Shown here: piece by piece, positions 1-6,809 of the stretch | How positions within the stretch are numbered: position 1 is the stretch's first letter | Layout of the letters: the number at the start of each line of letters is the position of its first letter | From: a virus | Strand: one strand, 5' to 3' | Virus record (IMG/VR): IMGVR_UViG_3300002514_007037 | Coordinates: 1 to 21,829 of that record | Length of the DNA: 21,829 bases | Translations under genes and position numbers: made by a program | Notes under the pieces: model-generated | Told to the model about the DNA's origin: nothing | Databases searched by the model: none | Seen by the model: the letters and a program-made list of their open reading frames with translations, nothing else

Positions 1-1409
1 CCTACCGTTTGAAATCCCAACCATTTAGTAATGGCTTCGCCGGGATAGTCGCCGCCATCTTGATAAGAACCGCCGTAGCGTTCCCAATTACTAAGATTAA
101 ACTTGCCGTTTTCATCAAACGCGCTATCAAAGGGGTTATCAGAGTTTTTAGAGTCATCTATTTTTTTAAGTTCTTCGGCTTGTTTTTCTTTGGTGAAGGC
201 GCTTATGTTGTTGTAAAGATTGGGGAATCTTTTTCCGTACACTTGTGTGCTGGGAACTGCAAGAGACATTTTCAAAGTGGGGTTGACGAATTTCTTTAAG
301 CGAACGCGAGAGAGAGGCTCAATTTCACCAGTCCCTCGTTCGGTATCCAAGAAGAGTTCTTCGTCGTTCTCTTCTATAAAGTCTAAAAGCTCTTGATGAG
401 ACGCTTCGCTCGGCAGCGCAGAATCAACCAGAATGCTATCCAAGTCGCTAGTCTTAACGACATAAGCAATCGGGCCGTGACCGTGAGCTTCTGCAACAGC
501 GCACTTGTAGTAGCTGCCCCCACCTCCGCGTGAGCTTGGTGAATGGCATGTCTCAATCCTATCGAAGTCGGACATTCGCAATACATCGAGTGGGTGGCGC
601 GAGTAGACAATTGAGTATTCGCTGCTTGTTGTTGCGTCACCGGCAGCAGCTTCTGGATTTTCGCGGTAGAAGGCTGACTTTTTATTCCACCAATCGGCTA
701 GCTGTTGATAAGGGTTTAACGCCGAAGAAGGTATTGTTTGCGCACCTTGAAAGACATCGAAAAGCTTTTGTCTTTCTTTTTTTGATTTGTCTGTCGCTGC
801 CTCATATGCTGCGTGATATTCTTTTACCTTTTCTTCGTCATTATCGGCTGCTGGGTCGTCGCCCGTTGGAGATATGCCGAACTGATCTGGATACATCTCG
901 TCGTGGACTTTCCACGCTTCGTGAGCATTATCATAGAGGCGCGACCCTTTTTGAAGAAGCTTTCCTATTTTTATTTGTTTCTTTTGTATCTTCTTTTTTC
1001 TTTTCTCGAAGCTTTCGTCGGTATCTGTTTCTAGCCTTTTTATTTGCCCGTCATCATCTACGAGATGTTCCATTTGCTCGGGTGTAAGAATAATTGTCGT
1101 TGGCTTGTCGCCTTCGCGCATAGCGGGAAGCGAAAAAGAATAGTAATTCGCCAAACCTGTTGAAAAGTCTGGCTCATAACCCGATAGTTTGAGTGTCCGC
1201 TTAAGAGCTTGAAGGTTTCTGTCTTTGGTTTTCATTGGCGTTATTAAACGCATCTTGTCGCCAAAGATGTTTCCGAACGAAAGGTCTTCTGGCTTTAGGT
1301 CGTGAAGAATCTCATCGATGTCTTCGAGTTCTTCGTCCGTTACTTCTTTGAGTTCTTCTTCGTTGAGGAATTTATTCCAGTTTTCGAATAATTTATTGTA
1401 ATTGTTCAT
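1..1409 (-). CDS. Large phage protein with Cys motif, 3' end cut by window
   Basis: This open frame starts at ATG 1407-1409 and runs without a stop to the window edge, giving 469 codons of an unfinished protein. An AAGG ribosome site lies about 8 nt upstream of the ATG. Residues 6-20 read KLFENWNKFLNEEEL, which resembles the N-terminal tags of the two large proteins at 2370-6202. Residues about 130-220 are very rich in Lys and Glu and look helical. Residues 268-318 hold a compact block: YSRHPLDV, then ETCHS with Cys288, a GGGG run, YYKC with Cys303, and GHGPIAYVV. From memory, related R-HP-x-DV ... C-H/M ... AYL/V blocks recur in hypothetical proteins of large phages, but I know no proven function. 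It is likely the last-translated gene of the unit at 1-6202. I am confident that it is a gene and do not know its role. Confidence 0.85.
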   Translation of the reverse strand, partial: MNNYNKLFENWNKFLNEEELKEVTDEELEDIDEILHDLKPEDLSFGNIFGDKMRLITPMKTKDRNLQALKRTLKLSGYEPDFSTGLANYYSFSLPAMREGDKPTTIILTPEQMEHLVDDDGQIKRLETDTDESFEKRKKKIQKKQIKIGKLLQKGSRLYDNAHEAWKVHDEMYPDQFGISPTGDDPAADNDEEKVKEYHAAYEAATDKSKKERQKLFDVFQGAQTIPSSALNPYQQLADWWNKKSAFYRENPEAAAGDATTSSEYSIVYSRHPLDVLRMSDFDRIETCHSPSSRGGGGSYYKCAVAEAHGHGPIAYVVKTSDLDSILVDSALPSEASHQELLDFIEENDEELFLDTERGTGEIEPLSRVRLKKFVNPTLKMSLAVPSTQVYGKRFPNLYNNISAFTKEKQAEELKKIDDSKNSDNPFDSAFDENGKFNLSNWERYGGSYQDGGDYPGEAITKWLGFQTV

Positions 1410-1453
1410 ATTCAGCCCTTATATAATTAGTTTGTGGTCGCCAAAAGCAACCT

Positions 1454-1681
1454 TCAAGATATCTTTTCCAAAAGAGAGGTTTTGATGGTTACTTTATGGC
1501 CGCTCGACCAGAAAACCAATGCATATTCATATATTTGATCGGGTTCATTCTTTGGCATCTCGCTGCGGCCGTATTGAACTGATAAGACTAAGCCAATCGT
1601 TTTATATCTAGAAAACATTCCTTTAATGAAATCGCCACGTCGTTGTACTACTAAGTCGCCGACCTCAATCTCATTAACCAT
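1454..1681 (-). CDS. Small VGDLV-type hypothetical protein
   Basis: A 75-residue protein starting at ATG 1679-1681 with an AGGGG ribosome site about 10 nt upstream. The sequence begins MVNEIEVGDLVVQRR and continues as alternating short beta segments (IGLVLSV, YALVFW, HKVTIKT). This pattern is typical of small SH3/KOW-like barrels that phages carry in many copies. The neighbouring 73-residue protein has the same VGDLV start and a similar size, so the two may be old tandem duplicates. It sits between that gene (6-nt gap) and the large truncated gene, and is probably co-transcribed with both. No catalytic motif is visible and the function is unknown. Confidence 0.7.
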   Translation of the reverse strand: MVNEIEVGDLVVQRRGDFIKGMFSRYKTIGLVLSVQYGRSEMPKNEPDQIYEYALVFWSSGHKVTIKTSLLEKIS

Positions 1682-1687
1682 CTAGAT

Positions 1688-1909
1688 CTATTTCCCCTTA
1701 GTTTCATTTAAAACTATTTCATATTTAATTATATCTTCAAAACTTTCTAAACACCACAGCGCATCCTGCCAGAGAACTTTGGCGAAATATAAATCCGTTC
1801 CTGTGACGACTCCAATCATATTCTCTTGAATATTGTCTGAAAAAAATCTTCGTGGTTGTCGGTATTTAACCAGATCTCCCACTTTATACTCATTTTTTAT
1901 CTCGTCCAC
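1688..1909 (-). CDS. Small VGDLV-type hypothetical protein, GTG start
   Basis: A 73-residue protein beginning at GTG 1907-1909, one base past the stop of the hydroxylase-family gene. No ATG is available in frame near the start, and no clear Shine-Dalgarno sequence is seen, so translation is probably coupled to the gene before it. Residues 8-15 read YKVGDLVK, matching the EVGDLVV segment of the next gene; the rest alternates hydrophobic beta-like stretches (MIGVVTG, FAKVLWQDALW). The likely fold is a small SH3-like barrel, which is inferred from pattern only. The function is unknown. The GTG start and weak ribosome site make the exact first residue uncertain. Confidence 0.65.
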   Translation of the reverse strand: MDEIKNEYKVGDLVKYRQPRRFFSDNIQENMIGVVTGTDLYFAKVLWQDALWCLESFEDIIKYEIVLNETKGK

Positions 1910-1910
1910 T

Positions 1911-2369
1911 TTATTCGTCGCTTGTTGTTCCTAAAATGCGATCCCAAAGTGGAGTAGTGACACCCCAATTGGCTTCTTGGTTTTTTCCCATATGATGTGT
2001 ATAATGCCATGGCACGTGCTTTTTTCCCCACTCAACGTCGCGATGAGCCTTTTGGTGTACATAAAAGTATCTAGCGGAAGATGCAATTAAAGTATAAAAA
2101 AACCAGGGTGATATAAAATAAAAGGGAAGGTGAAATATTAATAAAGCGTAGAGACTCAATATCTCGCGAGATACGACAGTCGGAAGGAATTTGTTGTAAT
2201 CACCGTCTTTATTATCGTTTTTACGGCACGTTTGGTGATGGACGCTCCAGTGGAAACTAAACCAACTATTTTTCTTTTTACCGAGTTTGTGAAGAACATA
2301 TTTGTGTAGCACCCATTCTAGCCACGTCGCATATAAGTAGCCAATGATAACGCCAATAATTATGGTCAT
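1911..2369 (-). CDS. Fatty acid hydroxylase superfamily membrane protein
   Basis: A 152-residue membrane protein with the histidine clusters of the fatty acid hydroxylase / sterol desaturase / carotene hydroxylase superfamily, whose members use a di-iron centre to hydroxylate or desaturate lipids and pigments. The motifs are HKYVLH at 22-27 (HX4H), HWSVHH at 40-45 (HX3HH), HQKAH at 105-109 and WHYTHH at 121-126 (HX2HH). The end NWGVTTPLWDRILGT at 134-148 is a family hallmark. Hydrophobic segments lie at about 1-20 and 68-100, so it should sit in the host inner membrane with the His boxes on the cytoplasmic side. The start is well fixed: a strong AGGAGG site precedes ATG 2369 and overlaps the 3' end of the upstream gene. 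The substrate cannot be told from sequence; carotenoid, lipid or sterol-like compounds are possible. It may be an auxiliary metabolic gene. Confidence 0.85.
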   Translation of the reverse strand: MTIIIGVIIGYLYATWLEWVLHKYVLHKLGKKKNSWFSFHWSVHHQTCRKNDNKDGDYNKFLPTVVSREILSLYALLIFHLPFYFISPWFFYTLIASSARYFYVHQKAHRDVEWGKKHVPWHYTHHMGKNQEANWGVTTPLWDRILGTTSDE

Positions 2370-4055
2370 TTAACTCCTCCTAATAGTTATTTTAATTCCT
2401 TTTTTACCCTCTTGCAAAGGTAGCTCCATTTGTTGTTTCTTTTCTTCGGGGTCTGGCCAGTATTCTTCTTCTTTGGCGGGACGACCAATTAGATTTTCAT
2501 CTTTAAGATATTTTAGGGCTAGTTCATCGAAATTGTCTGTAATCAGCGAATCCCATCTTGTCATCGTTCTTAGATAGTGTGCGTATTCTTCGGGTGAGCC
2601 ATAGCCGCTCTCAAAAGTAACAAGAAATTCATCCGGGTGGTCATATTCTGCTTCGATATCTTCCCAAAATACACGTGAGTCGCGCAATGCTAACTTCGCA
2701 GCCCTCTTCATTGCCTCTCTTTCATCATCTGTTATATCTTCTACATTTATTTTCCACTCTAAGCCCTCGGTATTTCCCTCAACGGCGGCGCCCAAATCAA
2801 GAAAGGCAGTCGCGTAAAAGGTTGGAGATGAAGCGCCGGTTTCATAAGGAAACTCCAAGCTTACATTAATATGTTGGCGCTCGTCATATTGAGCATTAAG
2901 ACTTTTGTATGCTTCTTCGCTTGGTCCCGCTGGATTCTCTTCTGCGTCTTGTTCGGCCCAATCTTTCATTTGTTTAAACAAGGCATATGCTTTTTCTCGA
3001 ATCTTCTCATTGGCGTTCAAAGCTTCGCCTGCAAATCCCACTCCGGTATCAGCCAGTGCGGAATCCCACATAATGTCTAATCTTTCTAATGCTGCGAGGT
3101 ATTCGGCCTCATCTTCATCTGTTGGGTCGTCGACGTGTTGGTCGCCCTCGTAAAACAAATAGGTCATTAATGCGCCATCGGCTTCTTTTTCGTGCAAGAG
3201 GTTAGAGACGAGCGCGTGTGTTATTTCGACAAGGCTTAAAGAGTTATCTTCTGCATCAAAGGTTTCATCATATGTGCTATTGTGGACCGGGTTATCGCTG
3301 TCGACAACCATTGCTAGTTTTTTATATTTGTTATCGTTTGATAAGTGGCCTAGCATAACAAAGTAGAACGCTTTACCATCAGCAGTGTATTGTTCGTAAT
3401 AATTTTGCGACTCAGTTGCAGAGATGCACCACTTTGTGCCCTTTCCGTAGTAGCAAGAAGCTTCTTCTGATTCTGGACGAATCATTATATAGTCGTCGTT
3501 GTTTACGATTACTCTCGATGTTGAAGAGGCTGCTTCTCTTTCTTGTTCTTTTTGCTTCTTGGCCTTATCTTTGTCTTGTTTCTTTCGGTCGGCATTTGAT
3601 ACGGCGCTGTTTAATTCCTCCCAAGTTGTATAGGATGCGAGGTCGCGACCTTTGGGGTCAATGTGAGGTAACAATTCGTGGAACTTGTTTATTTCTGTTG
3701 CTATCGTAGTAGCTAATCCCCAAGGCGACCAGAGTTTTTCGGTATCAAAGTTGGTTACTACTTCTCCATCAACGCTGTCCAGTGGCCATTGCTTTTCCCA
3801 GAAAGGTTCCAGACCATTGCGCTTGTGGATTGCGAATTGATTGTTTAATATTTTAGCTGCTGCTGCAAGATACTTTTGATTGCCGGATGGGTCGGCTTGG
3901 ATAAGGACGTCCAGTACGCTTTCGCCGTCAAGCCCTTCTCTTTTCTCTGCTAGCTCAGGATACTTCTTTTTAACGTCGTCGATGCGGCCTTCGATAAGAA
4001 GCTGTTCTTCTGTAAGAATTGAGTATTTACGGAAGTTCTCGAATAAATCTTGCAT
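2370..4055 (-). CDS. Large LFE-tagged phage protein with GTKWCIS domain (paralog of 4079-6202)
   Basis: I place the start at ATG 4055 (561 residues) because the frame from there matches the paralog's first residues (MQDLFENFRKY against MQKLFESFRKY) and because the 12 nt before this ATG match those before the paralog. A longer form from ATG 4082 (570 residues, ATGA overlap with the upstream stop) is possible. Domains: N-terminal tag 1-25 ending LLIEGR; a shared KKYPEL and ADPSGNQKYL block at 30-63; a Lys/Glu-rich linker at about 155-178; then a conserved domain at 183-235 containing NNDDYIMIRP, ASCYYGKGTKWCIS (Cys201, Trp209, Cys210) and AFYFVML. The C terminus reads KKGIKITIRRS. I recall GTKWC-type domains as frequent in large phages with no settled function. 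It is acidic after residue 300. Possibly an internal or structural virion protein. Confidence 0.85.
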   Translation of the reverse strand: MQDLFENFRKYSILTEEQLLIEGRIDDVKKKYPELAEKREGLDGESVLDVLIQADPSGNQKYLAAAAKILNNQFAIHKRNGLEPFWEKQWPLDSVDGEVVTNFDTEKLWSPWGLATTIATEINKFHELLPHIDPKGRDLASYTTWEELNSAVSNADRKKQDKDKAKKQKEQEREAASSTSRVIVNNDDYIMIRPESEEASCYYGKGTKWCISATESQNYYEQYTADGKAFYFVMLGHLSNDNKYKKLAMVVDSDNPVHNSTYDETFDAEDNSLSLVEITHALVSNLLHEKEADGALMTYLFYEGDQHVDDPTDEDEAEYLAALERLDIMWDSALADTGVGFAGEALNANEKIREKAYALFKQMKDWAEQDAEENPAGPSEEAYKSLNAQYDERQHINVSLEFPYETGASSPTFYATAFLDLGAAVEGNTEGLEWKINVEDITDDEREAMKRAAKLALRDSRVFWEDIEAEYDHPDEFLVTFESGYGSPEEYAHYLRTMTRWDSLITDNFDELALKYLKDENLIGRPAKEEEYWPDPEEKKQQMELPLQEGKKGIKITIRRS

Positions 4056-4058
4056 GCC

Positions 4059-4068
4059 ATAAGTAGTT
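4059..4068 (-). promoter_or_regulatory. Start-proximal AACTATTTAT-like element (variant)
   Basis: The minus strand reads AACTACTTAT, a one-base variant of an element found at exactly the same place, three bases before the ATG, at 6206-6215 and 10997-11006. The copy here precedes ATG 4055 rather than ATG 4082, which is one reason for choosing the shorter start of this gene. Whether it acts in transcription or translation is unknown. Confidence 0.4.
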
Positions 4069-4078
4069 TGTTTAATTA

Positions 4079-6202
4079 TCATTTCTTAATAGTTATCCTT
4101 ATTCCTCTTCTCTTTCTATTCTCCTCGAGATATCCAACGGGTGCATATCCGGAGGTTGAACCTAGTGGCATGAAGAAGTTGGACTCAGCATAATTCCTAA
4201 CCTCATCGGCAGCAGACTTCAAGCCCTTTACTAATACACTGCGAACAATGCTTTGGAACTCATCGAAGTTCGCGTCGAAATAATCGATGAACTCAACAAG
4301 TGCTTTCATTTGTTCTTCATCGTCTCCTCTCTGCAAGGCCATTCCCAATAAAAGCTCTACAGAGTTCTTAGCTATGTCCAGTGTTGCCCAATGTATTTTG
4401 AACTTTGAAGGGGTAACGAGTTGTCGTATCTCTGCTGCTGGAATGCCGGGAAGATTAAGCTGTCGTTTGGCTTGGTTTTGTGCTTCTAGAAAGTGTTTGC
4501 TCAGGGCGTCAAGCAACATATTGGTTCCAAAGGAAAAGTTTGTAGGGCCAATTTTCTGACTGAACAATTCCTGGAATTCGATATTCAAATACCTTAACAC
4601 TTTTGCTTGGTCAAAATCTCCAAGGCCCAGTTCATTCCCTGCTGCTTGTATTTCCCTTGTTACGGTTCGAACGATTTCTCCTATCTCTGGTAATTTAAGT
4701 TCCATCTTTATAGAATAGCTAACTGTTCCTCTGGAAGTGTCTGCTTTAAAGTGTTTGTATTCTTGTGTCTTCGCCGTGTCTCGCAGTTGTCCGTATGCTG
4801 TTTTCGAGATATCTAGCGCACCCTCTTCGATGAACATGTCAATTAAGTCTTGGCGCGCATCATCGTATTTTGCGTCGGCGTCTTCTAGGCCGGTAACAAA
4901 ACTACTAAACCTGTCTATGTCTGAGTCTCCATAGGAGCCATCCTCAGTCGAGATACTAACGTAAATTCGATTATCGTAGAACTCTATCTCATTTGGATAA
5001 ATATAATTGTCGTCTAAAATCGAGCCGATTTCGTTCGAAAGGTCGAGTTCATCAAGAGTTTTCTCGTTCCATCCCTCTAAGTCATCGAAATCAAAAGCGA
5101 TTGAAGCGTCCCATCCCCAAGTCCCAATATCATATTCTTCAAAAGTAACATCAATGTGTTGTAAGTTCGCGTTATCTAAGATGTCTTGGAAATCTTGGTC
5201 CGATGGACCTGCGGGGTTTTCTCTCGTATCGTCTGCGGCGGTCGCTTCCATTTCATACCACACTCCATTAACAGTTTCATCATACCACTCTTCTACGCTT
5301 TCTGGTTCATAACCATCTGCTTTTAATCTATCGACCAGTATTTCATATGCAGTAGGGACCTCTTCTTTTAATTTCTCCATATCATGATAGCGAGTGTATT
5401 CTTGCCATGCATCACTGACTTTGCTTCCTAAAAGATTGGTTGCAATTATTTCTATAACACCCAGCTCGCTCATATGTTGATCGGTAGCATCATATGCTTC
5501 TTCGAATTCGCCGAGGTTGAGAAAGACGAGAGCTAACTTGCCGTAGGTTTTCCAGAAATCATCTCCTTCAAAATTATCTTTATTCTTCGACAAGAGAAAG
5601 TAAAACGATTTACCTTCGTTGGTGTAGCGATTGAAGTAGTTCTCTGACTCCCTTGCAGAAATACACCATTTTGTGCCTCTTCCCCAATAGCAAGATGCTT
5701 CTGCGCTTGTTGGACGCACCATCATAAAGTCATCATTGTTAATGAGAATGGTTGATTCTTGCATTGCTTCTTGCTTTTGGCGCTTTTTCTCTTCTTTGAC
5801 TCGTTCTGTATCGAGTTTAATACGTTCTAGGCTTTGAACCAATGCTATTAAATTATCGAGGCTAGTAATATTATTAATGTCTCTGAATTTTTTAGCTCCT
5901 TCACGGATGTACGGTTGGAGCTTGTGGAATTTTTGAAGATACTCGGCTATATTATCTGCTTCTACTTGAGCGGTAGCCGGATCTATTTCAGGTGTGCGGC
6001 CTAACTCTCTGTCGAGCATTTTTGCTGCCCACATAAGATACTTTTGGTTGCCTGATGGGTCTGCGTCGATGAGAATATCGATATAGCCATCTGCTGCTAG
6101 TTGGGGGTATTTCTTCTTCGCGTCGTCTTTGCGACCTTCAACGAGAAGTTGTTCTTCGGTCAGTATTGAGTATTTGCGGAAGGACTCGAAAAGCTTTTGC
6201 AT
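4079..6202 (-). CDS. Large LFE-tagged phage protein with GTKWCIS domain
   Basis: A 707-residue protein starting at ATG 6200-6202; an in-frame stop lies four codons upstream, so this is the earliest ATG. It has the same plan as its downstream neighbour: tag MQKLFESFRKY...LLVEGR at 1-24, KKYPQL and ADPSGNQKYL at 30-56, a charged coiled-coil-like stretch at about 125-148, and the conserved domain at 152-205 with NNDDFMMVRP, ASCYWGRGTKWCIS (Cys171, Trp179, Cys180) and SFYFLLS. The middle (about 250-470) is acidic and rich in Asp, Tyr and Gly; a longer C-terminal part at 480-690 has no match I recognise. It ends RRGIRITIKK, close to the neighbour's KKGIKITIRRS. No good Shine-Dalgarno site is seen; instead the start is bracketed by a 16-bp inverted repeat and preceded by AACTATTTAT. 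The function is unknown; a packaged internal protein is my inference. Confidence 0.88.
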   Translation of the reverse strand: MQKLFESFRKYSILTEEQLLVEGRKDDAKKKYPQLAADGYIDILIDADPSGNQKYLMWAAKMLDRELGRTPEIDPATAQVEADNIAEYLQKFHKLQPYIREGAKKFRDINNITSLDNLIALVQSLERIKLDTERVKEEKKRQKQEAMQESTILINNDDFMMVRPTSAEASCYWGRGTKWCISARESENYFNRYTNEGKSFYFLLSKNKDNFEGDDFWKTYGKLALVFLNLGEFEEAYDATDQHMSELGVIEIIATNLLGSKVSDAWQEYTRYHDMEKLKEEVPTAYEILVDRLKADGYEPESVEEWYDETVNGVWYEMEATAADDTRENPAGPSDQDFQDILDNANLQHIDVTFEEYDIGTWGWDASIAFDFDDLEGWNEKTLDELDLSNEIGSILDDNYIYPNEIEFYDNRIYVSISTEDGSYGDSDIDRFSSFVTGLEDADAKYDDARQDLIDMFIEEGALDISKTAYGQLRDTAKTQEYKHFKADTSRGTVSYSIKMELKLPEIGEIVRTVTREIQAAGNELGLGDFDQAKVLRYLNIEFQELFSQKIGPTNFSFGTNMLLDALSKHFLEAQNQAKRQLNLPGIPAAEIRQLVTPSKFKIHWATLDIAKNSVELLLGMALQRGDDEEQMKALVEFIDYFDANFDEFQSIVRSVLVKGLKSAADEVRNYAESNFFMPLGSTSGYAPVGYLEENRKRRGIRITIKK

Positions 6203-6258
6203 ATCATAAATAGTTTATTTTTTTTTAAAAAACCATAGATTACAAAAGCTTTTCGAGT
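6184..6258. repeat. Perfect 16-bp inverted repeat spanning a start codon
   Basis: ACTCGAAAAGCTTTTG at 6184-6199 and CAAAAGCTTTTCGAGT at 6243-6258 are exact reverse complements, separated by 43 nt. In the minus-strand transcript the first arm lies 6 nt after the hsp20 stop codon and the second arm is bases +4 to +19 of the downstream gene, so its ATG (6200-6202) sits at the foot of the loop. Each arm also holds a 10-nt self-complementary core, AAAAGCTTTT. There is no U-run after the second arm, so this is not an ordinary intrinsic terminator. Confidence 0.85.
6206..6215 (-). promoter_or_regulatory. Start-proximal AACTATTTAT element
   Basis: The minus strand reads AACTATTTAT followed by GAT and the ATG at 6202. 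The same ten bases with the same 3-nt spacing occur at 10997-11006, and a one-base variant at 4059-4068. The element stands where a ribosome site would be expected but has no GGAG-like core. On the opposite strand it contains ATAAATA, close to the T4 late promoter octamer, but in the wrong direction for this gene. The role is unknown. Confidence 0.45.
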
Positions 6259-6264
6259 GTTTTT

Positions 6265-6705
6265 TTATTTAATAGAAATCATAAGGGGCTTGACTTCTTC
6301 ACGAGTCGGAACTGTGATTCGAAGAAGGCCATTATCGTACTCAGCATTCACTGATGTTAAATCTAGATTATTATCATAGTTTACATAAGTTTTGCTAAAG
6401 CTGCGACGGGCGATTCGCCTGTTGCTGTCCACTGCCTCTTCGTCCACTTTTGTTTCAGCAGAGACGGTGATACTTTTCTTGTCTGGTCGTACTTCTAAAT
6501 TAAGCTCTTCCTTAGAAAAACCTGCTAACGCGAATTCCATAATGGTGTTTCCGCTATCATCTTTCCAAATATCTGCAACTGGGTATCCTTGTGTGGATTG
6601 CTGCATGAGTTGTGGAAAGTCTCTCAGGACATTATTGAAGATGTCATCAAAAACAGGTCGCCCAAGAAGGCTCGGTCGTCTGTGTAAAGTAAGTGTGTTG
6701 CTCAT
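6265..6705 (-). CDS. Small heat shock protein, Hsp20 / alpha-crystallin family
   Basis: A 146-residue small heat shock protein, an ATP-independent holdase that keeps unfolding proteins soluble until GroEL or DnaK systems take over. The alpha-crystallin domain runs from about 41 to 133: YPVADIWKDD, a strand FALAGFSKEELNLEV, and the family signature GLLRITVP at 126-133. The C terminus MISIK supplies the I-x-I motif (143-145) used for oligomer assembly. The length is normal for the family. I start at ATG 6703-6705, which has an AAGGAG site 7-8 nt upstream; a 13-residue longer frame lacks such a site. It has its own sigma70-like promoter at 6772-6799 and a structured leader at 6733-6766. Small heat shock proteins are known in several marine T4-like phages, where a role in virion assembly has been suggested. 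Confidence 0.95.
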   Translation of the reverse strand: MSNTLTLHRRPSLLGRPVFDDIFNNVLRDFPQLMQQSTQGYPVADIWKDDSGNTIMEFALAGFSKEELNLEVRPDKKSITVSAETKVDEEAVDSNRRIARRSFSKTYVNYDNNLDLTSVNAEYDNGLLRITVPTREEVKPLMISIK

Positions 6706-6732
6706 TTTATTTTCTCCTTTAAAAAGCAAGTA

Positions 6733-6766
6733 AGAACTCAACACCCCAAAGGCGATATCAAGTTCT
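6733..6766 (-). promoter_or_regulatory. Leader hairpin of the hsp20 mRNA
   Basis: In the minus-strand leader, AGAACT at its 5' end pairs perfectly with AGTTCT, and the inner TGATATC pairs with GGTGTTG through three Watson-Crick and four G-U pairs, giving a stem of about 13 bp around an 8-nt loop. The predicted transcription start (about 6765) would put the hairpin at the extreme 5' end of the mRNA. The ribosome site AAGGAG lies downstream and outside the stem. It could protect the mRNA or respond to temperature; this is drawn by eye without energy calculation. Confidence 0.45.
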
Positions 6767-6771
6767 ATTAA

Positions 6772-6799
6772 AGTATAGGAAATTGTTTCAAGGTGTCAA
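6772..6799 (-). promoter_or_regulatory. Sigma70-like promoter of hsp20
   Basis: The minus strand carries TTGACA (6794-6799), a 16-nt spacer and TATACT (6772-6777). This is a full-consensus -35 and a 5-of-6 -10 box, in the short gap between the glutaredoxin stop and hsp20. The leader would be about 60 nt. It implies that host RNA polymerase with its housekeeping sigma factor can read hsp20 directly. Confidence 0.8.
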
Positions 6800-6809
6800 C
6801 CCCTGACGT

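Noticed and set aside
530-1087. A 185-residue plus-strand frame
   Set aside because: It lies wholly within the large minus-strand gene that runs off the window edge, has no ribosome site and an odd Arg/Phe-rich composition.
1410-1453. A terminator hairpin (GGTTGC TTTTG GCGACC on the minus strand)
   Set aside because: The stem is only 6 bp with a wobble pair and has no U-run; it directly precedes the ribosome site of the next gene.
6203-6264. A rho-independent terminator after hsp20
   Set aside because: There is a strong stem, but its second arm is coding sequence and no U-run follows it; the A/T-rich tract sits in the loop instead.
6265-6744. The longer 159-residue hsp20 frame
   Set aside because: The first 13 residues lack a ribosome site and lie in the structured leader, while ATG 6705 has a well-spaced AAGGAG.
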